Of a stretch of 64,000 nt of DNA, positions 1 to 8,399 are shown piece after piece (the first letter of the stretch is position 1; each line of letters opens with the position of its first letter). This DNA comes from an uncultured Bacteroidales bacterium. GTDB lineage: Bacteria > Bacteroidota > Bacteroidia > Bacteroidales > F082. The stretch lies in the NCBI GenBank assembly GCA_947303395.1, contig CAMYYD010000005.1:116307-180306 (forward strand), given 5' to 3'. Both the position numbers and the translations under genes were made by a program. The notes under the pieces are model-generated. The model was not told the origin of the DNA. It saw only the letters and a list, made by a program, of their open reading frames with translations, and searched no databases.

Positions 1-412
1 CGCCGTTGTCACAAATCACACCCATATCAGGTTCGAGACCGTCGACACGACCTTTGTCGATAATGATGTAATTATTCTTGTCGGAGATATTATTATTGAT
101 AATGTGAGCCGGCAAAAACGAGAACATCTGGTCAACAATCAGCGAGTCGTTTTCATAATACTCATATCCTAACCGACTCTGTAGCAATGCGTTATGTTGT
201 GCTAACAATTCATTTTCACTTTTCAGATGCAGATAGTCGTTCCAGTTGGAGGTGGTTTTATAAAAGCCTCCGGTAATGCTGTTTGAAACGTTGGTCATCT
301 TCCTGCTATGATACGGAAGGTTGCGTACAATCATTATGATGCACATCAACTCCAGCAGAACAAATAGTATGACTGCGTTATATTTCTTTATGAAAATGAA
401 TAAGTTATACAT
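1..412 (-). CDS. mreC: Rod shape-determining protein MreC, N-terminal part (cut by window edge)
   Basis: The reverse strand from 412 reads open to the window edge and is absent from the ORF track because its stop lies outside. The product starts MYNLFIFIKKYN, has one hydrophobic segment (AVILFVLLELMCIIMIV), then a stretch with SENELLAQHNALLQSRL that suits the MreC coiled coil, then the start of the beta-rich domain (IIIDKGRVDGLEPDMGVI). MreC is a membrane-anchored periplasmic scaffold of the elongasome that links MreB to cell-wall synthases. The ATG lies 7 nt after the mreB stop, so the genes are co-transcribed. About 137 residues are visible. The family call rests on the topology, the coiled coil, the GRVDGLEPDMGV block and the position after mreB. 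Confidence 0.88.
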   Translation of the reverse strand, partial: MYNLFIFIKKYNAVILFVLLELMCIIMIVRNLPYHSRKMTNVSNSITGGFYKTTSNWNDYLHLKSENELLAQHNALLQSRLGYEYYENDSLIVDQMFSFLPAHIINNNISDKNNYIIIDKGRVDGLEPDMGVICDNG

Positions 413-419
413 TCACCGA

Positions 420-1442
420 TTACTTTATCAGGAATGGGAAACCGTCGAAGTTTTTAAGAGCGATACCTGTACCGCGAGCCACAGCGCGCAATGGATCTTC
501 GGCGACGTGGATCGGCAGTTGGGTTCTATCGTGCAAACGTTTGTCGAGACCGCGCAACAATGCACCGCCACCGGTGAGGTAGATACCTGTACGATAGATA
601 TCGGCCGAAAGCTCAGGTGGAGTTGTCTCGAGGGTGTTCAACACAGCCGTCTCGATTTTTGAAACGCTCTTATCGAGGCAGTGAGCGATTTCTTTGTAGT
701 TGACTTTGATTTCCTTCGGGATACCTGTCAACATATCGCGTCCGTGAACTGCGTAGTCCTCTGGCGGGTTGTCGAGATCTTGGATTGCGGCGCCCACTTC
801 GATTTTGATAAGCTCAGCGGTGCGTTCACCAACGTTGAGGTTGTGCTCTTTACGCATATATTCCACGATTTCGTCGGTGAAGTCGTCGCCAGCGATACGG
901 ATTGACTTGTTTGTGACGATACCGCCGAGAGCGATGACAGCGATTTCCGAAGTACCACCTCCGATATCGACGATCATGTTACCCATTGGTTCGAGCACGT
1001 CGATACCGATACCGATAGCGGCTGCCATAGGCTCGTGAATCAGTCGCACTTCCTTAGCGCCAGCCTGTTCGGCACTGTCTTTAACAGCTCTCTCCTCCAC
1101 TTCGGTGATACCTGAAGGGATGCAGATGACCATCTTCAACGCAGGAGGGAATATCGAACGGTGGAAGTTTATCATTTTTATCATTTCCCTCAACATGAAT
1201 TCAGCTGCCTGGAAGTCGGCGATGACACCATCACGTAAAGGTCTGATAGTCTTGATGTTTTCGTGAGTCTTACCATGCATCATCATAGCGCGTTTGCCCA
1301 CAGCCATGATTTGTTGGGTATCACGTTTGATAGCAACGATTGACGGCTCGTCTACCATCACTTTGTCGTTATACATGATGATGGTGTTAGCTGTACCGAG
1401 GTCGATTGCAAGTTCTTTATCGAATAATGAAAACAATCCCAT
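420..1442 (-). CDS. mreB: Rod shape-determining protein MreB (bacterial actin)
   Basis: MreB polymerises under the inner membrane and directs lateral cell-wall synthesis. The protein from the chosen start is 340 aa, the usual family length. It shows the actin-fold nucleotide motifs: LAIDLGTANT (residues 11-20), DIGGGTSE (159-166) and TGGGALLRG near residue 290. The ORF track begins 28 codons earlier, but that extension runs back into the purH 3' end in another frame and has no MreB similarity; MGLFSLFDKE is the normal N-terminus. The start lies 4 nt after the purH stop. The order purH-mreB-mreC is typical of Bacteroidetes, where mreD, a PBP2 gene and rodA often follow. Confidence 0.97.
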   Translation of the reverse strand: MGLFSLFDKELAIDLGTANTIIMYNDKVMVDEPSIVAIKRDTQQIMAVGKRAMMMHGKTHENIKTIRPLRDGVIADFQAAEFMLREMIKMINFHRSIFPPALKMVICIPSGITEVEERAVKDSAEQAGAKEVRLIHEPMAAAIGIGIDVLEPMGNMIVDIGGGTSEIAVIALGGIVTNKSIRIAGDDFTDEIVEYMRKEHNLNVGERTAELIKIEVGAAIQDLDNPPEDYAVHGRDMLTGIPKEIKVNYKEIAHCLDKSVSKIETAVLNTLETTPPELSADIYRTGIYLTGGGALLRGLDKRLHDRTQLPIHVAEDPLRAVARGTGIALKNFDGFPFLIK

Positions 1443-1446
1443 ATTA

Positions 1447-2937
1447 TTAATGTTTAAAGTGTCTGAATCCAGTGAAAACCATAGCGATTCCGAGTTTGTT
1501 GCAAGCGTCAATCGACTCTTGGTCACGCACTGATCCGCCAGGTTGAATAATTGATTTGATGCCGGCTTCGCTTGCTATCTCGACGCAGTCGGAGAACGGA
1601 AAGAAAGCGTCGGAAGCAAGGACAGCGCCGTTGAGGTCAAAGTTGAAACTCTTAGCTTTTGCGATAGCCTGACGCAGCGAGTCGACGCGTGATGTCTGAC
1701 CGATGCCTGAAGCGTAAAGCTGTTTGTTTTTCGCCAAAACTATAGCGTTTGAGCGACTGTGTTTCACTATTTTGTTAGCGAAGATCAAGTCGTCAATATC
1801 TTGATTATCAATAAGTTTATCGGTTACAGGCTTGAAGTCGTCCTTTGTCTCGGTATGAAGGTCGCGATCCTGTTCCAATATGCCGTTAAGTGCTGATTTA
1901 TAAACCTTTGCAGGGAATTTATTTGATTTCAACTTCAACACTATACGGTTTTTCTTCGAGAAGAGGATGTCGAGAACGCCGTCTTCGTAACTTGGAGCAA
2001 CGCACACCTCGAAGAACATCTTGTTCATCTCTTCAGCCGTTTTTGTGTCGATTGGTCGATTGCTGACAAACACGCCGCCGAAAGCTGATACCGGGTCGCC
2101 AGCCAAAGCTGCGTCGTAAGCTTCTGATATTGAAGGTCTTGTAGCTATTCCGCAAGGGTTGTTATGCTTCAAAATCGCAAATGTAGGCTCGTCGAATTCA
2201 CGGATGAGGTTCAGACCAGCGTCAAGGTCAAGCAAGTTGTTGTAAGATAGGTCTTTACCGTGAAGTTTTTCAAAAACATCGTTGAGATTGCCGTTGAAAA
2301 CAGCCTGCTGGTGAGGATTTTCGCCGTATCTCAAAGGTGTCACAGTCTCGCCTGAGAACCAGTTGAAGATAGCGGTATCGTAATGTGAACTCGTTGCGAA
2401 AGCGTATTTCGCGAAGCGTTTTCTGTCTTCCAAAGTCGTGCAACCGTCTTGTTTTTCGTACATCTCCATAAATTCCTTATAGTAATTTGAAGATGGCACG
2501 ATCAGGCAGTCGTTGAAGTTTTTCGCACCTGCGCGGATAAGAGAAATGCCGCCAATATCAATTTTTTCAATGATTTGCGCTTCATCGTCAGTGTTTCTGA
2601 CAGTCTCCTCAAACGGATAAAGGTCAACAATCACGAGGTCGAGAGCCGGGATTTCGTATTGTTTCATCTCAGCGATATCCGATTCGTTGTTGAGACGGCC
2701 CAGTATTCCGCCAAACACTTTCGGATGCAAAGTTTTGACGCGTCCTCCTAGAATTGAAGGATAACCTGTGAGAGACTCCACCGAGCGCACGGTATCGTCA
2801 ATTTTTTTGATAAAATCCAGAGTTCCACCGGTAGCATAAATTTGGACGCCGTTCTTTTTCAGCAGAGCGACGATTTTATCGAGATCAGTCTTATAAAATA
2901 CTGATATTAAAGCACTTGTAATTTTTTTTGGTGACAT
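1447..2937 (-). CDS. purH: Bifunctional AICAR formyltransferase / IMP cyclohydrolase PurH
   Basis: PurH catalyses the last two steps of purine synthesis: formylation of AICAR with 10-formyl-THF, then ring closure to IMP. At 496 aa it is full length. The N-terminal MGS-like cyclohydrolase domain shows YATGGTLDFI and GGRVKTLHP; the transformylase domain shows RYGENPHQ (203-210) and the hallmark KHNNPCG (257-263), with SDAFFPFSD and QPGGSVRDQESI near the C-terminus. It is the first gene of the purH-mreB-mreC operon and has its own promoter upstream. The IMP it makes feeds guaB, also in this window but in a separate operon. Confidence 0.98.
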   Translation of the reverse strand: MSPKKITSALISVFYKTDLDKIVALLKKNGVQIYATGGTLDFIKKIDDTVRSVESLTGYPSILGGRVKTLHPKVFGGILGRLNNESDIAEMKQYEIPALDLVIVDLYPFEETVRNTDDEAQIIEKIDIGGISLIRAGAKNFNDCLIVPSSNYYKEFMEMYEKQDGCTTLEDRKRFAKYAFATSSHYDTAIFNWFSGETVTPLRYGENPHQQAVFNGNLNDVFEKLHGKDLSYNNLLDLDAGLNLIREFDEPTFAILKHNNPCGIATRPSISEAYDAALAGDPVSAFGGVFVSNRPIDTKTAEEMNKMFFEVCVAPSYEDGVLDILFSKKNRIVLKLKSNKFPAKVYKSALNGILEQDRDLHTETKDDFKPVTDKLIDNQDIDDLIFANKIVKHSRSNAIVLAKNKQLYASGIGQTSRVDSLRQAIAKAKSFNFDLNGAVLASDAFFPFSDCVEIASEAGIKSIIQPGGSVRDQESIDACNKLGIAMVFTGFRHFKH

Positions 2938-2960
2938 TTTTGTGATAACGTTTTAAGTCG

Positions 2961-2968
2961 CAAATATA
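2961..2968 (-). promoter_or_regulatory. Promoter -7 element of purH-mreBC
   Basis: The reverse strand reads TATATTTG, an exact match to the Bacteroidetes -7 consensus TAnnTTTG, about 24 nt upstream of the purH ATG. No clear -33 TTTG was seen. Confidence 0.65.
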
Positions 2969-3025
2969 ATAAAAAGTTACAGATAAAAGTTAAAAGTTTT
3001 AAGATTATTTTTTTTAATTTTTTTC

Positions 3026-3056
3026 TTGGAAAAATAAAATGTATTTCGTAATTTTG
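3026..3056 (+). promoter_or_regulatory. Promoter of recJ (-33 TTG, -7 TAATTTTG)
   Basis: TAATTTTG at 3049-3056 matches TAnnTTTG, with TTG at 3026-3028 and a 20-nt spacer. It lies about 22 nt upstream of the recJ GTG start and back to back with the purH promoter. Confidence 0.65.
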
Positions 3057-3077
3057 CAGGTTAAATTTTGTTTTTAA

Positions 3078-4802
3078 GTGGAAACGCGCTGGATAATTGC
3101 AAAAGATGCAGATAAACAATTAGTTAAAAGCTTGTCGGAGTCGCTAGGCATCGACGAGATTTTGGCTACTTTGTTAGTTCAGCGTGGAATCACTAACTAC
3201 GAAGAGGCAAAAGATTTCTTTAGACCGTCGCTTGAGCACCTTCACGACCCATTTTTGATGAAGGATATGGACAAGGCTGTCGACAGGCTTCAAAAGGCTA
3301 TGAACGACGGTGAGAAAATCTTGATTTACGGTGATTACGACGTTGATGGAACCACCGCCGTTGCCTTGATTTACACGTATTTAAAGAATTTCGTCAACAA
3401 AAAGAAAATCGAGTTCTATATCCCTGACAGATATGAAGAGGGATACGGAATTTCATATAAAGGCATCGATTATGCCGCCGACAATGGTTTTGGCTTGGTC
3501 ATAGTACTTGACTGCGGCATCAAAGCTGTTGAAAAAATCGAGTATGCCAACCAGCGTGGTGTCGATTTCATCATTTGCGACCACCATCGTCCGGATGAAG
3601 TGATACCGAACGCTGTGGCTGTCCTCGACTCAAAACGTCCCGACTGCGAGTATCCTTACAAGGAACTCTCAGGTTGCGGTGTCGGTTTCAAGCTCATTTC
3701 AGCATTGTCGATGCGACTTGGCAGACCTATCGAAGAGGTTTACGAACTCCTTGATTATGTTGCAGTTAGTATCGCTGCTGATATTGTTCCAATCACAGGC
3801 GAAAACAGAGTTTTGGCATATTTTGGACTCAAGCAATTGAACAAGAACCCTCGTCCGGGAATCGCGGCAGTGCTTCGTCAGGCGGAACAGAAAAACGCGC
3901 TCGACAGAGAATTGACTATCAGCGACTTAGTGTTCCTCATCGGACCACGTATCAACGCTGCGGGACGATTGGAGAAAGCCAGCGACTCAGTAAGACTTTT
4001 GCTTGCAACCAACAGTGAGCACGCCGAGAAGTTGGCCGCAAGTATCAACGACCTCAACTCAAAGCGTCGTGAATTTGACAACGCCATCACCGAGGAGGCA
4101 CTGAAGATGATTGATGCCGACGAGAAGCTCCGCAACGCCAAGAGCACCGTGATTTTCAATGAAAACTGGCACAAAGGCGTTATCGGTATCGTTGCTTCAC
4201 GACTCACCGATTCTTATTACCGCCCGACAATAGTTTTGACACGTTCAGGTAACTTGATCACAGGTTCGGCTCGTTCGATTAAGAACTTCGATATCTACGA
4301 CGCCATCGACGACTGTTCAGATTTGCTTGAACATTTCGGCGGACACAAATACGCAGCGGGATTGTCGTTGAAGCCTGAAAATCTTGAGAAATTCTCGGAA
4401 AGATTTGAGAAATATGTCTCAGAGCATCTTGAAGACGACGATTTGACACCAGAGTTGAATGTCGACATCGAGATGGACTTCACGAACATCACTCCGAAGT
4501 TTGTTCGTATCTTGAAGCAGTTCGCTCCATTCGGACCAGGCAATTTGTCACCTGTATTCCTCACCAAGAACGTTGTTGACGCAGGATTCTCACGTGCTGT
4601 AGGCAATCGTAAACACTTGAAGCTCAGCGTGATGCAGCAAGGCAACACCGACTTTGTGTTTTCAGGCATAGCATTCCAGAAAGGCGATTTGTATGAACGG
4701 ATTCACGAAAAGGAACCGTTCACAATGTGCTATTACATAGAAGAGAATTTCTGGCAAGGAAAGACGTCGCTGCAGCTTAATGTCAAAGACATTAAGTTTT
4801 AA
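3078..4802 (+). CDS. recJ: Single-stranded-DNA-specific 5'-3' exonuclease RecJ
   Basis: RecJ degrades single-stranded DNA 5' to 3' in recombination and mismatch repair. The 574-aa product carries the DHH-family metal motifs in order: DYDVDG (86-91), DCG (145-147), DHH (168-170), then GPRINAAGR near residue 290 and a C-terminal DHHA1/OB part (EHFGGHKYAAGLS, QFAPFGPGN). Length and motif order are normal for RecJ. The start is a GTG (GTG GAA ACG); no in-frame ATG precedes it after the promoter. The gene is monocistronic and ends directly at an octamer inverted-repeat array. Confidence 0.96.
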   Translation: METRWIIAKDADKQLVKSLSESLGIDEILATLLVQRGITNYEEAKDFFRPSLEHLHDPFLMKDMDKAVDRLQKAMNDGEKILIYGDYDVDGTTAVALIYTYLKNFVNKKKIEFYIPDRYEEGYGISYKGIDYAADNGFGLVIVLDCGIKAVEKIEYANQRGVDFIICDHHRPDEVIPNAVAVLDSKRPDCEYPYKELSGCGVGFKLISALSMRLGRPIEEVYELLDYVAVSIAADIVPITGENRVLAYFGLKQLNKNPRPGIAAVLRQAEQKNALDRELTISDLVFLIGPRINAAGRLEKASDSVRLLLATNSEHAEKLAASINDLNSKRREFDNAITEEALKMIDADEKLRNAKSTVIFNENWHKGVIGIVASRLTDSYYRPTIVLTRSGNLITGSARSIKNFDIYDAIDDCSDLLEHFGGHKYAAGLSLKPENLEKFSERFEKYVSEHLEDDDLTPELNVDIEMDFTNITPKFVRILKQFAPFGPGNLSPVFLTKNVVDAGFSRAVGNRKHLKLSVMQQGNTDFVFSGIAFQKGDLYERIHEKEPFTMCYYIEENFWQGKTSLQLNVKDIKF

Positions 4803-4857
4803 GTTGTTCAGTTATTCAGTTGTTCAGTTTAACTGATTAACTGGTTAACTGATTAAC
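4802..4857. repeat. Octamer inverted-repeat array, copy A
   Basis: Left arm: AGTTGTTC, AGTTATTC, AGTTGTTC, AGTT. Right arm: AACTGATT, AACTGGTT, AACTGATT, AACT. The arms are complementary except at the variable middle bases, so the array can fold as one hairpin with period-8 bulges. It fills the whole gap between the recJ stop and the TAG stop of the convergent LysE-like gene, and its last bases touch that stop codon. Probably a bidirectional 3'-end structure. Three more copies occur in this window. Confidence 0.85.
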
Positions 4858-5576
4858 TATCTAAAGAATATCACTCTGATTATTAGTGCTACACCGCAAA
4901 GGGCAAGGACCACGCCGGTTCCTTGGTTAAGGAGTTTCATGCGTTTTTCGGTAAAGAAGCGTTTCAAAGAGTAAGCACCGACGATTTTCAGGATATCGAT
5001 TGCAAAAACCGTGGCGAATGTTCCCAAGAAGAAGAATGCCACTAAAGTTTCGTTACCATTATAAATCTCTGAACCAGATACAGTTGCAACCGTTGTCATC
5101 CAGAAAACCCAGATAAACGGGTTGAAAATATTCATCACGAAACCTTTTGACAGATACACATACCATCTTGGACCATCGCGTTTGATGTCAAGTTTTTCGT
5201 CAATTTTATCCAATTGTTGGTCGATTTTCTCGAATTTTTTCTCCATTTCGGCAAGTTGAGCGCTCTTTTTTTCCGATCGTGCAACAATTTTTTCAGGTTT
5301 GCTATAAAAAGTAAAAATTCCGAACCCGATAATTATCAATCCCGCTGTGACACCAGCCAGCACCATATTTCCGCTGTCATCAAGTGTAAGTTGGATTGAG
5401 GTCATCATCATAAGCACAACAACGAGTATGTCGCTCAGCAGAACGCCCGAGTCGAACAACAAAGCGGTTTTGAAGCCTTTGCTAATGCTGGTTTGAATCA
5501 GCAAAAAGAACGCAGGACCAACCCCAAAGATTGTTGCCAAGGTCAAACCCATCAATGCGCCGTGAAAAAAAACCAT
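4857..5576 (-). CDS. LysE/RhtB-family amino-acid exporter
   Basis: A polytopic inner-membrane protein of 239 aa. The first segment (MGLTLATIFGVGPAFFLLIQTSI) matches the LysE/RhtB start, where GPAFF-type motifs sit in the first loop; the C-terminal half has NPFIWVFWMTT and further helices. LysE-type proteins export basic or neutral amino acids; the substrate here cannot be told. Members are usually about 205 aa. The excess comes from a charged, heptad-like insert between the membrane blocks (SAQLAEMEKKFEKIDQQLDK), likely a cytoplasmic coiled coil. It is a single gene with its own promoter, convergent with recJ. Confidence 0.85.
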   Translation of the reverse strand: MVFFHGALMGLTLATIFGVGPAFFLLIQTSISKGFKTALLFDSGVLLSDILVVVLMMMTSIQLTLDDSGNMVLAGVTAGLIIIGFGIFTFYSKPEKIVARSEKKSAQLAEMEKKFEKIDQQLDKIDEKLDIKRDGPRWYVYLSKGFVMNIFNPFIWVFWMTTVATVSGSEIYNGNETLVAFFFLGTFATVFAIDILKIVGAYSLKRFFTEKRMKLLNQGTGVVLALCGVALIIRVIFFR

Positions 5577-5596
5577 ATTTATACTTTTATAAACTA

Positions 5597-5604
5597 CAAA
5601 AGTA
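5597..5604 (-). promoter_or_regulatory. Promoter -7 element of the LysE-family gene
   Basis: The reverse strand reads TACTTTTG, an exact TAnnTTTG match about 20 nt upstream of the ATG at 5576. Confidence 0.55.
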
Positions 5605-5642
5605 CAAATTATTTTTAATATTCACTCAACATTTCTTACTAA

Positions 5643-8219
5643 TTAATTACACGCAATCACCGCCGCTTTTTTAAATCTTTTTATAACTCCTTGATTATCA
5701 AATAATTCTACAAATACAATATAAATACCTGCAGGAAGAACATTATCATTGTCATCCTGGCCATTCCAGACAAAACGACCTTTAGAGCCGATATTTTGGC
5801 AGTTTACCAGGTCTTTTACTTGTCGTCCCTGAGAGTCAAACACCAATATTTTTGCAGTAAAACCATTTTCGTGCATTTCGATATTTATAGTTGTAACGTC
5901 ATGAAATCCATCACCATCGGGGGAAAACACCTGTGGGGCAATCTCAACTTCAGAAACCTCATCTTCGACATCAAGAAAAACAGAGTTTTGGTATCCTGGA
6001 GTGCCATACAATGGAGCTGCTGCTGAGTGCCAGTTGTCGGGATCTTTTGAATCGATACATGGATTTACTCTTTCCAGAGCCACACCTTTTGTCTCAGACA
6101 ACAAAGGATAATGCGAGTCTTCGGAATACTCCATACAGTCGATTATTTGGTCGTCGAAAGACAAAACTACCGAAGCGCCGCTGTTCGGATACGTTGGAAA
6201 GCTTTTCATTGCAATAAAATTCTCTGAAGAACATTCATATTGCGAAGCTATTACATCAGGAGTTGTTGTAAGTAGAAAATAGTTTTGCGGCAACAACTGC
6301 CGATGTTCTGAACAAATCTCTTTAAACGTCGTATCGGGAGGATTTGGAAATGATGATTTTACCACGCCAAGTTTTAATTCATTGATATTTAGTACTTTAT
6401 CAGAATTGTTAAAGATTTCAACATAATCAGCGGCGGGGCTGATGGGGTCAAAAAGTATTTCATTTATGACCACATCGCCACAAGCCGCATCGTCCGGCAA
6501 TCCGAAAACGCAACTACAGCCATCCAAGATCGGCATTCCCGAACAATTGTTAGAACCAAAAACCAAAATTTTATAAAGTTGATGAACCAAAATTTCCTGT
6601 TGAAAGAGCAAGGTTACGCTTTTATTATCTTGGGATGGCACGATGTTATATGGATGAGAATTTAATTCAACAATAGTGAAATTATCGGGGTTTTCCAAAG
6701 AATTGGGATCCATTTTCTGATTGAAAACGACTTCTATGCTATTGGGAGACAACACATTAACATAATCAATATCAGGAGCAATAACAGTCACTCCCAATAC
6801 AGAGTTTTCGGCACCAGGAGTGCCTCCTTTTTTGTCGCAGCTGGCGCACCAGTTCTCAGCGCCTAAACATGGTGAGTATGGGTCAATCTGTTCCAACGAC
6901 CAACCTCCATCGGATTTACTATTATCGCGATACCAAAAAATGTTGAAACCTGAACTGAAAATTAATAATTGATGAAACTGAAATAATGAAACTGTGGACC
7001 CGGAATTTGGTATTGAAAAAGATGTAAAACCCACACATTCACCATATTCTGACAAAAAAGAAGTTGCTTCTTCCTTACATAAAATTAAAAACCCCTTTGC
7101 TTTTATATCAATATCTTGAGTTATTGTTTTCTCGCTATTACCAATTTCCAACACCCAATCCTTGAGATTGATATCGTGGTCGGTTGTGTTGAAAAGCTCT
7201 ATATATTCCCATGATGGCAGTCCTACACTAGGCTCGGGATCAGCCATGATTTCGTTGATTACCACATCGTTTTCATGAATATCATAATGGATGAAAACAA
7301 ACTGAATATCTTCTGCGACATTGCCTGCTAAATCTTGTATATTATTGATTATCAATGTGTATTCTACACCTTCTTCTATGGTGTTTGCATAAGAAAGTAT
7401 CAACGACGAGTGATTATTGCCATTATATTCGACATACATCGGCGTACCAACTTGATTATCAAGATTATAATTATCAGGCTCAAAGGCGTATGCAACATCG
7501 ATCTGCTCACTAAAATCCAATTGTAATTTGTTATAATTCAATACTATAACATTTTCAAGACAAGGAGGTTCGGAGTCGATGATAAGAGGACCGGCATACA
7601 CGTCGTCGAGATACACTTTTTTTGCATTGCTGGCACTAAAGGTTATTTTTATTCCGAAGTTTCCGGTCGGCTCATAAGTTTCGTCCACACCTTGAGCCTC
7701 AAGAACATAATTTTCGCTACCATCTTTATCGACATAAACATTCCATGTTCCGTGCGCATCACGGGTAACTTTGAAGAAGGAGGAGAACGATGATGCGATG
7801 AACGTATCCGTACCGCGGCAAACGCTAACAGCGCCACTGCCATCAATACGTTGCAAATCAACAACGTCGTTACTCCCCGCTTCTCCAAACCTAACAAAAT
7901 AATTATCACAAAGGTACACATCGCTAAAATTCTTAGATGATGGCGCAAAAGCTTCTTTCAGCCAAAAATGCCATTCAAATTCGCCATTTTCGACGCCGTT
8001 CGACACAGCCTCATTACAAAACAACGCAGCTTCGCCGGCAACATCAGCATTAAGTTGCAGCTGATTATTGCCATTGACCACAAACAAGTCCCCAGAACCT
8101 CTCCATTCCGGATTGGCAGTAAAATCACCGTCCGAAAAGTCGTCAATAACTTGTGCGAGACACGAAAGCGGCATTAATAATATAAGGTATGCCAACAACT
8201 TAAACATTTTTGCATCCAT
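5643..8219 (-). CDS. Secreted protein with two lamin-tail domains and a FlgD-like/gliding-type C-terminal domain
   Basis: An 858-aa exported protein. It has a signal peptide (MFKLLAYLILLMPLSCLAQ), an N-terminal jelly-roll-like part, Ig-like stretches, and two lamin-tail domains, recognisable by DVVINEIMADPEPS...WEYIELFN and DVVINEILFDPISP...ADYVEIFNN. The C-terminus (FSPDGDGFHDVTTINIE, then WNGQDDNDNVLPAGIYIVF) is a FlgD-Ig-like fold similar to the C-terminal domains of T9SS and gliding-associated proteins. Lamin-tail domains in bacteria are found on surface and secreted proteins, but the role here is unknown. The ORF track starts 17 codons earlier, but that ATG lies upstream of the -7 element, so MDAKMFKLL (8219) or MFKLL (8207) is the start. 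Confidence 0.85.
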   Translation of the reverse strand: MDAKMFKLLAYLILLMPLSCLAQVIDDFSDGDFTANPEWRGSGDLFVVNGNNQLQLNADVAGEAALFCNEAVSNGVENGEFEWHFWLKEAFAPSSKNFSDVYLCDNYFVRFGEAGSNDVVDLQRIDGSGAVSVCRGTDTFIASSFSSFFKVTRDAHGTWNVYVDKDGSENYVLEAQGVDETYEPTGNFGIKITFSASNAKKVYLDDVYAGPLIIDSEPPCLENVIVLNYNKLQLDFSEQIDVAYAFEPDNYNLDNQVGTPMYVEYNGNNHSSLILSYANTIEEGVEYTLIINNIQDLAGNVAEDIQFVFIHYDIHENDVVINEIMADPEPSVGLPSWEYIELFNTTDHDINLKDWVLEIGNSEKTITQDIDIKAKGFLILCKEEATSFLSEYGECVGFTSFSIPNSGSTVSLFQFHQLLIFSSGFNIFWYRDNSKSDGGWSLEQIDPYSPCLGAENWCASCDKKGGTPGAENSVLGVTVIAPDIDYVNVLSPNSIEVVFNQKMDPNSLENPDNFTIVELNSHPYNIVPSQDNKSVTLLFQQEILVHQLYKILVFGSNNCSGMPILDGCSCVFGLPDDAACGDVVINEILFDPISPAADYVEIFNNSDKVLNINELKLGVVKSSFPNPPDTTFKEICSEHRQLLPQNYFLLTTTPDVIASQYECSSENFIAMKSFPTYPNSGASVVLSFDDQIIDCMEYSEDSHYPLLSETKGVALERVNPCIDSKDPDNWHSAAAPLYGTPGYQNSVFLDVEDEVSEVEIAPQVFSPDGDGFHDVTTINIEMHENGFTAKILVFDSQGRQVKDLVNCQNIGSKGRFVWNGQDDNDNVLPAGIYIVFVELFDNQGVIKRFKKAAVIACN

Positions 8220-8256
8220 AACTGATAATGTTAGCGTTTTTTTATGTACTTTTGCG

Positions 8257-8264
8257 CAAAAGTA
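8257..8264 (-). promoter_or_regulatory. Promoter -7 element of the lamin-tail protein gene
   Basis: The reverse strand reads TACTTTTG. It lies inside the longest ORF, which rules out the track's start at 8270 and supports the start at 8219, leaving a leader of roughly 35 nt. Confidence 0.6.
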
Positions 8265-8358
8265 TAACATATTTTTTTACTGTGATTCGTTCGAAATGTG
8301 TTTTAACTCATTATGCGCAAAAACGAATCAATTGTTAAAAAATATTAAGAAATACTGG

Positions 8359-8366
8359 TACTTTTG
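8359..8366 (+). promoter_or_regulatory. Promoter -7 element of the asd-ribF-pepD operon
   Basis: TACTTTTG matches TAnnTTTG, 33 nt upstream of the asd ATG. A TTG lies at 8332-8334 but the 24-nt spacer is longer than ideal. Confidence 0.5.
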
Positions 8367-8399
8367 TTAAAATTTTTTAACATTTGAAAGGATAAAACG

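Noticed and set aside
420-1526. MreB start 28 codons upstream as in the ORF track
   Set aside because: The extension overlaps the end of purH and has no similarity to MreB; MGLFSLF is the conventional N-terminus.
4802-4857. CRISPR array
   Set aside because: The units are 8 nt with no unique spacers and are arranged as inverted arms; no cas genes occur in the window.
8220-8270. Lamin-tail protein start at 8270
   Set aside because: This ATG lies upstream of the -7 promoter element, so it would not be in the transcript.
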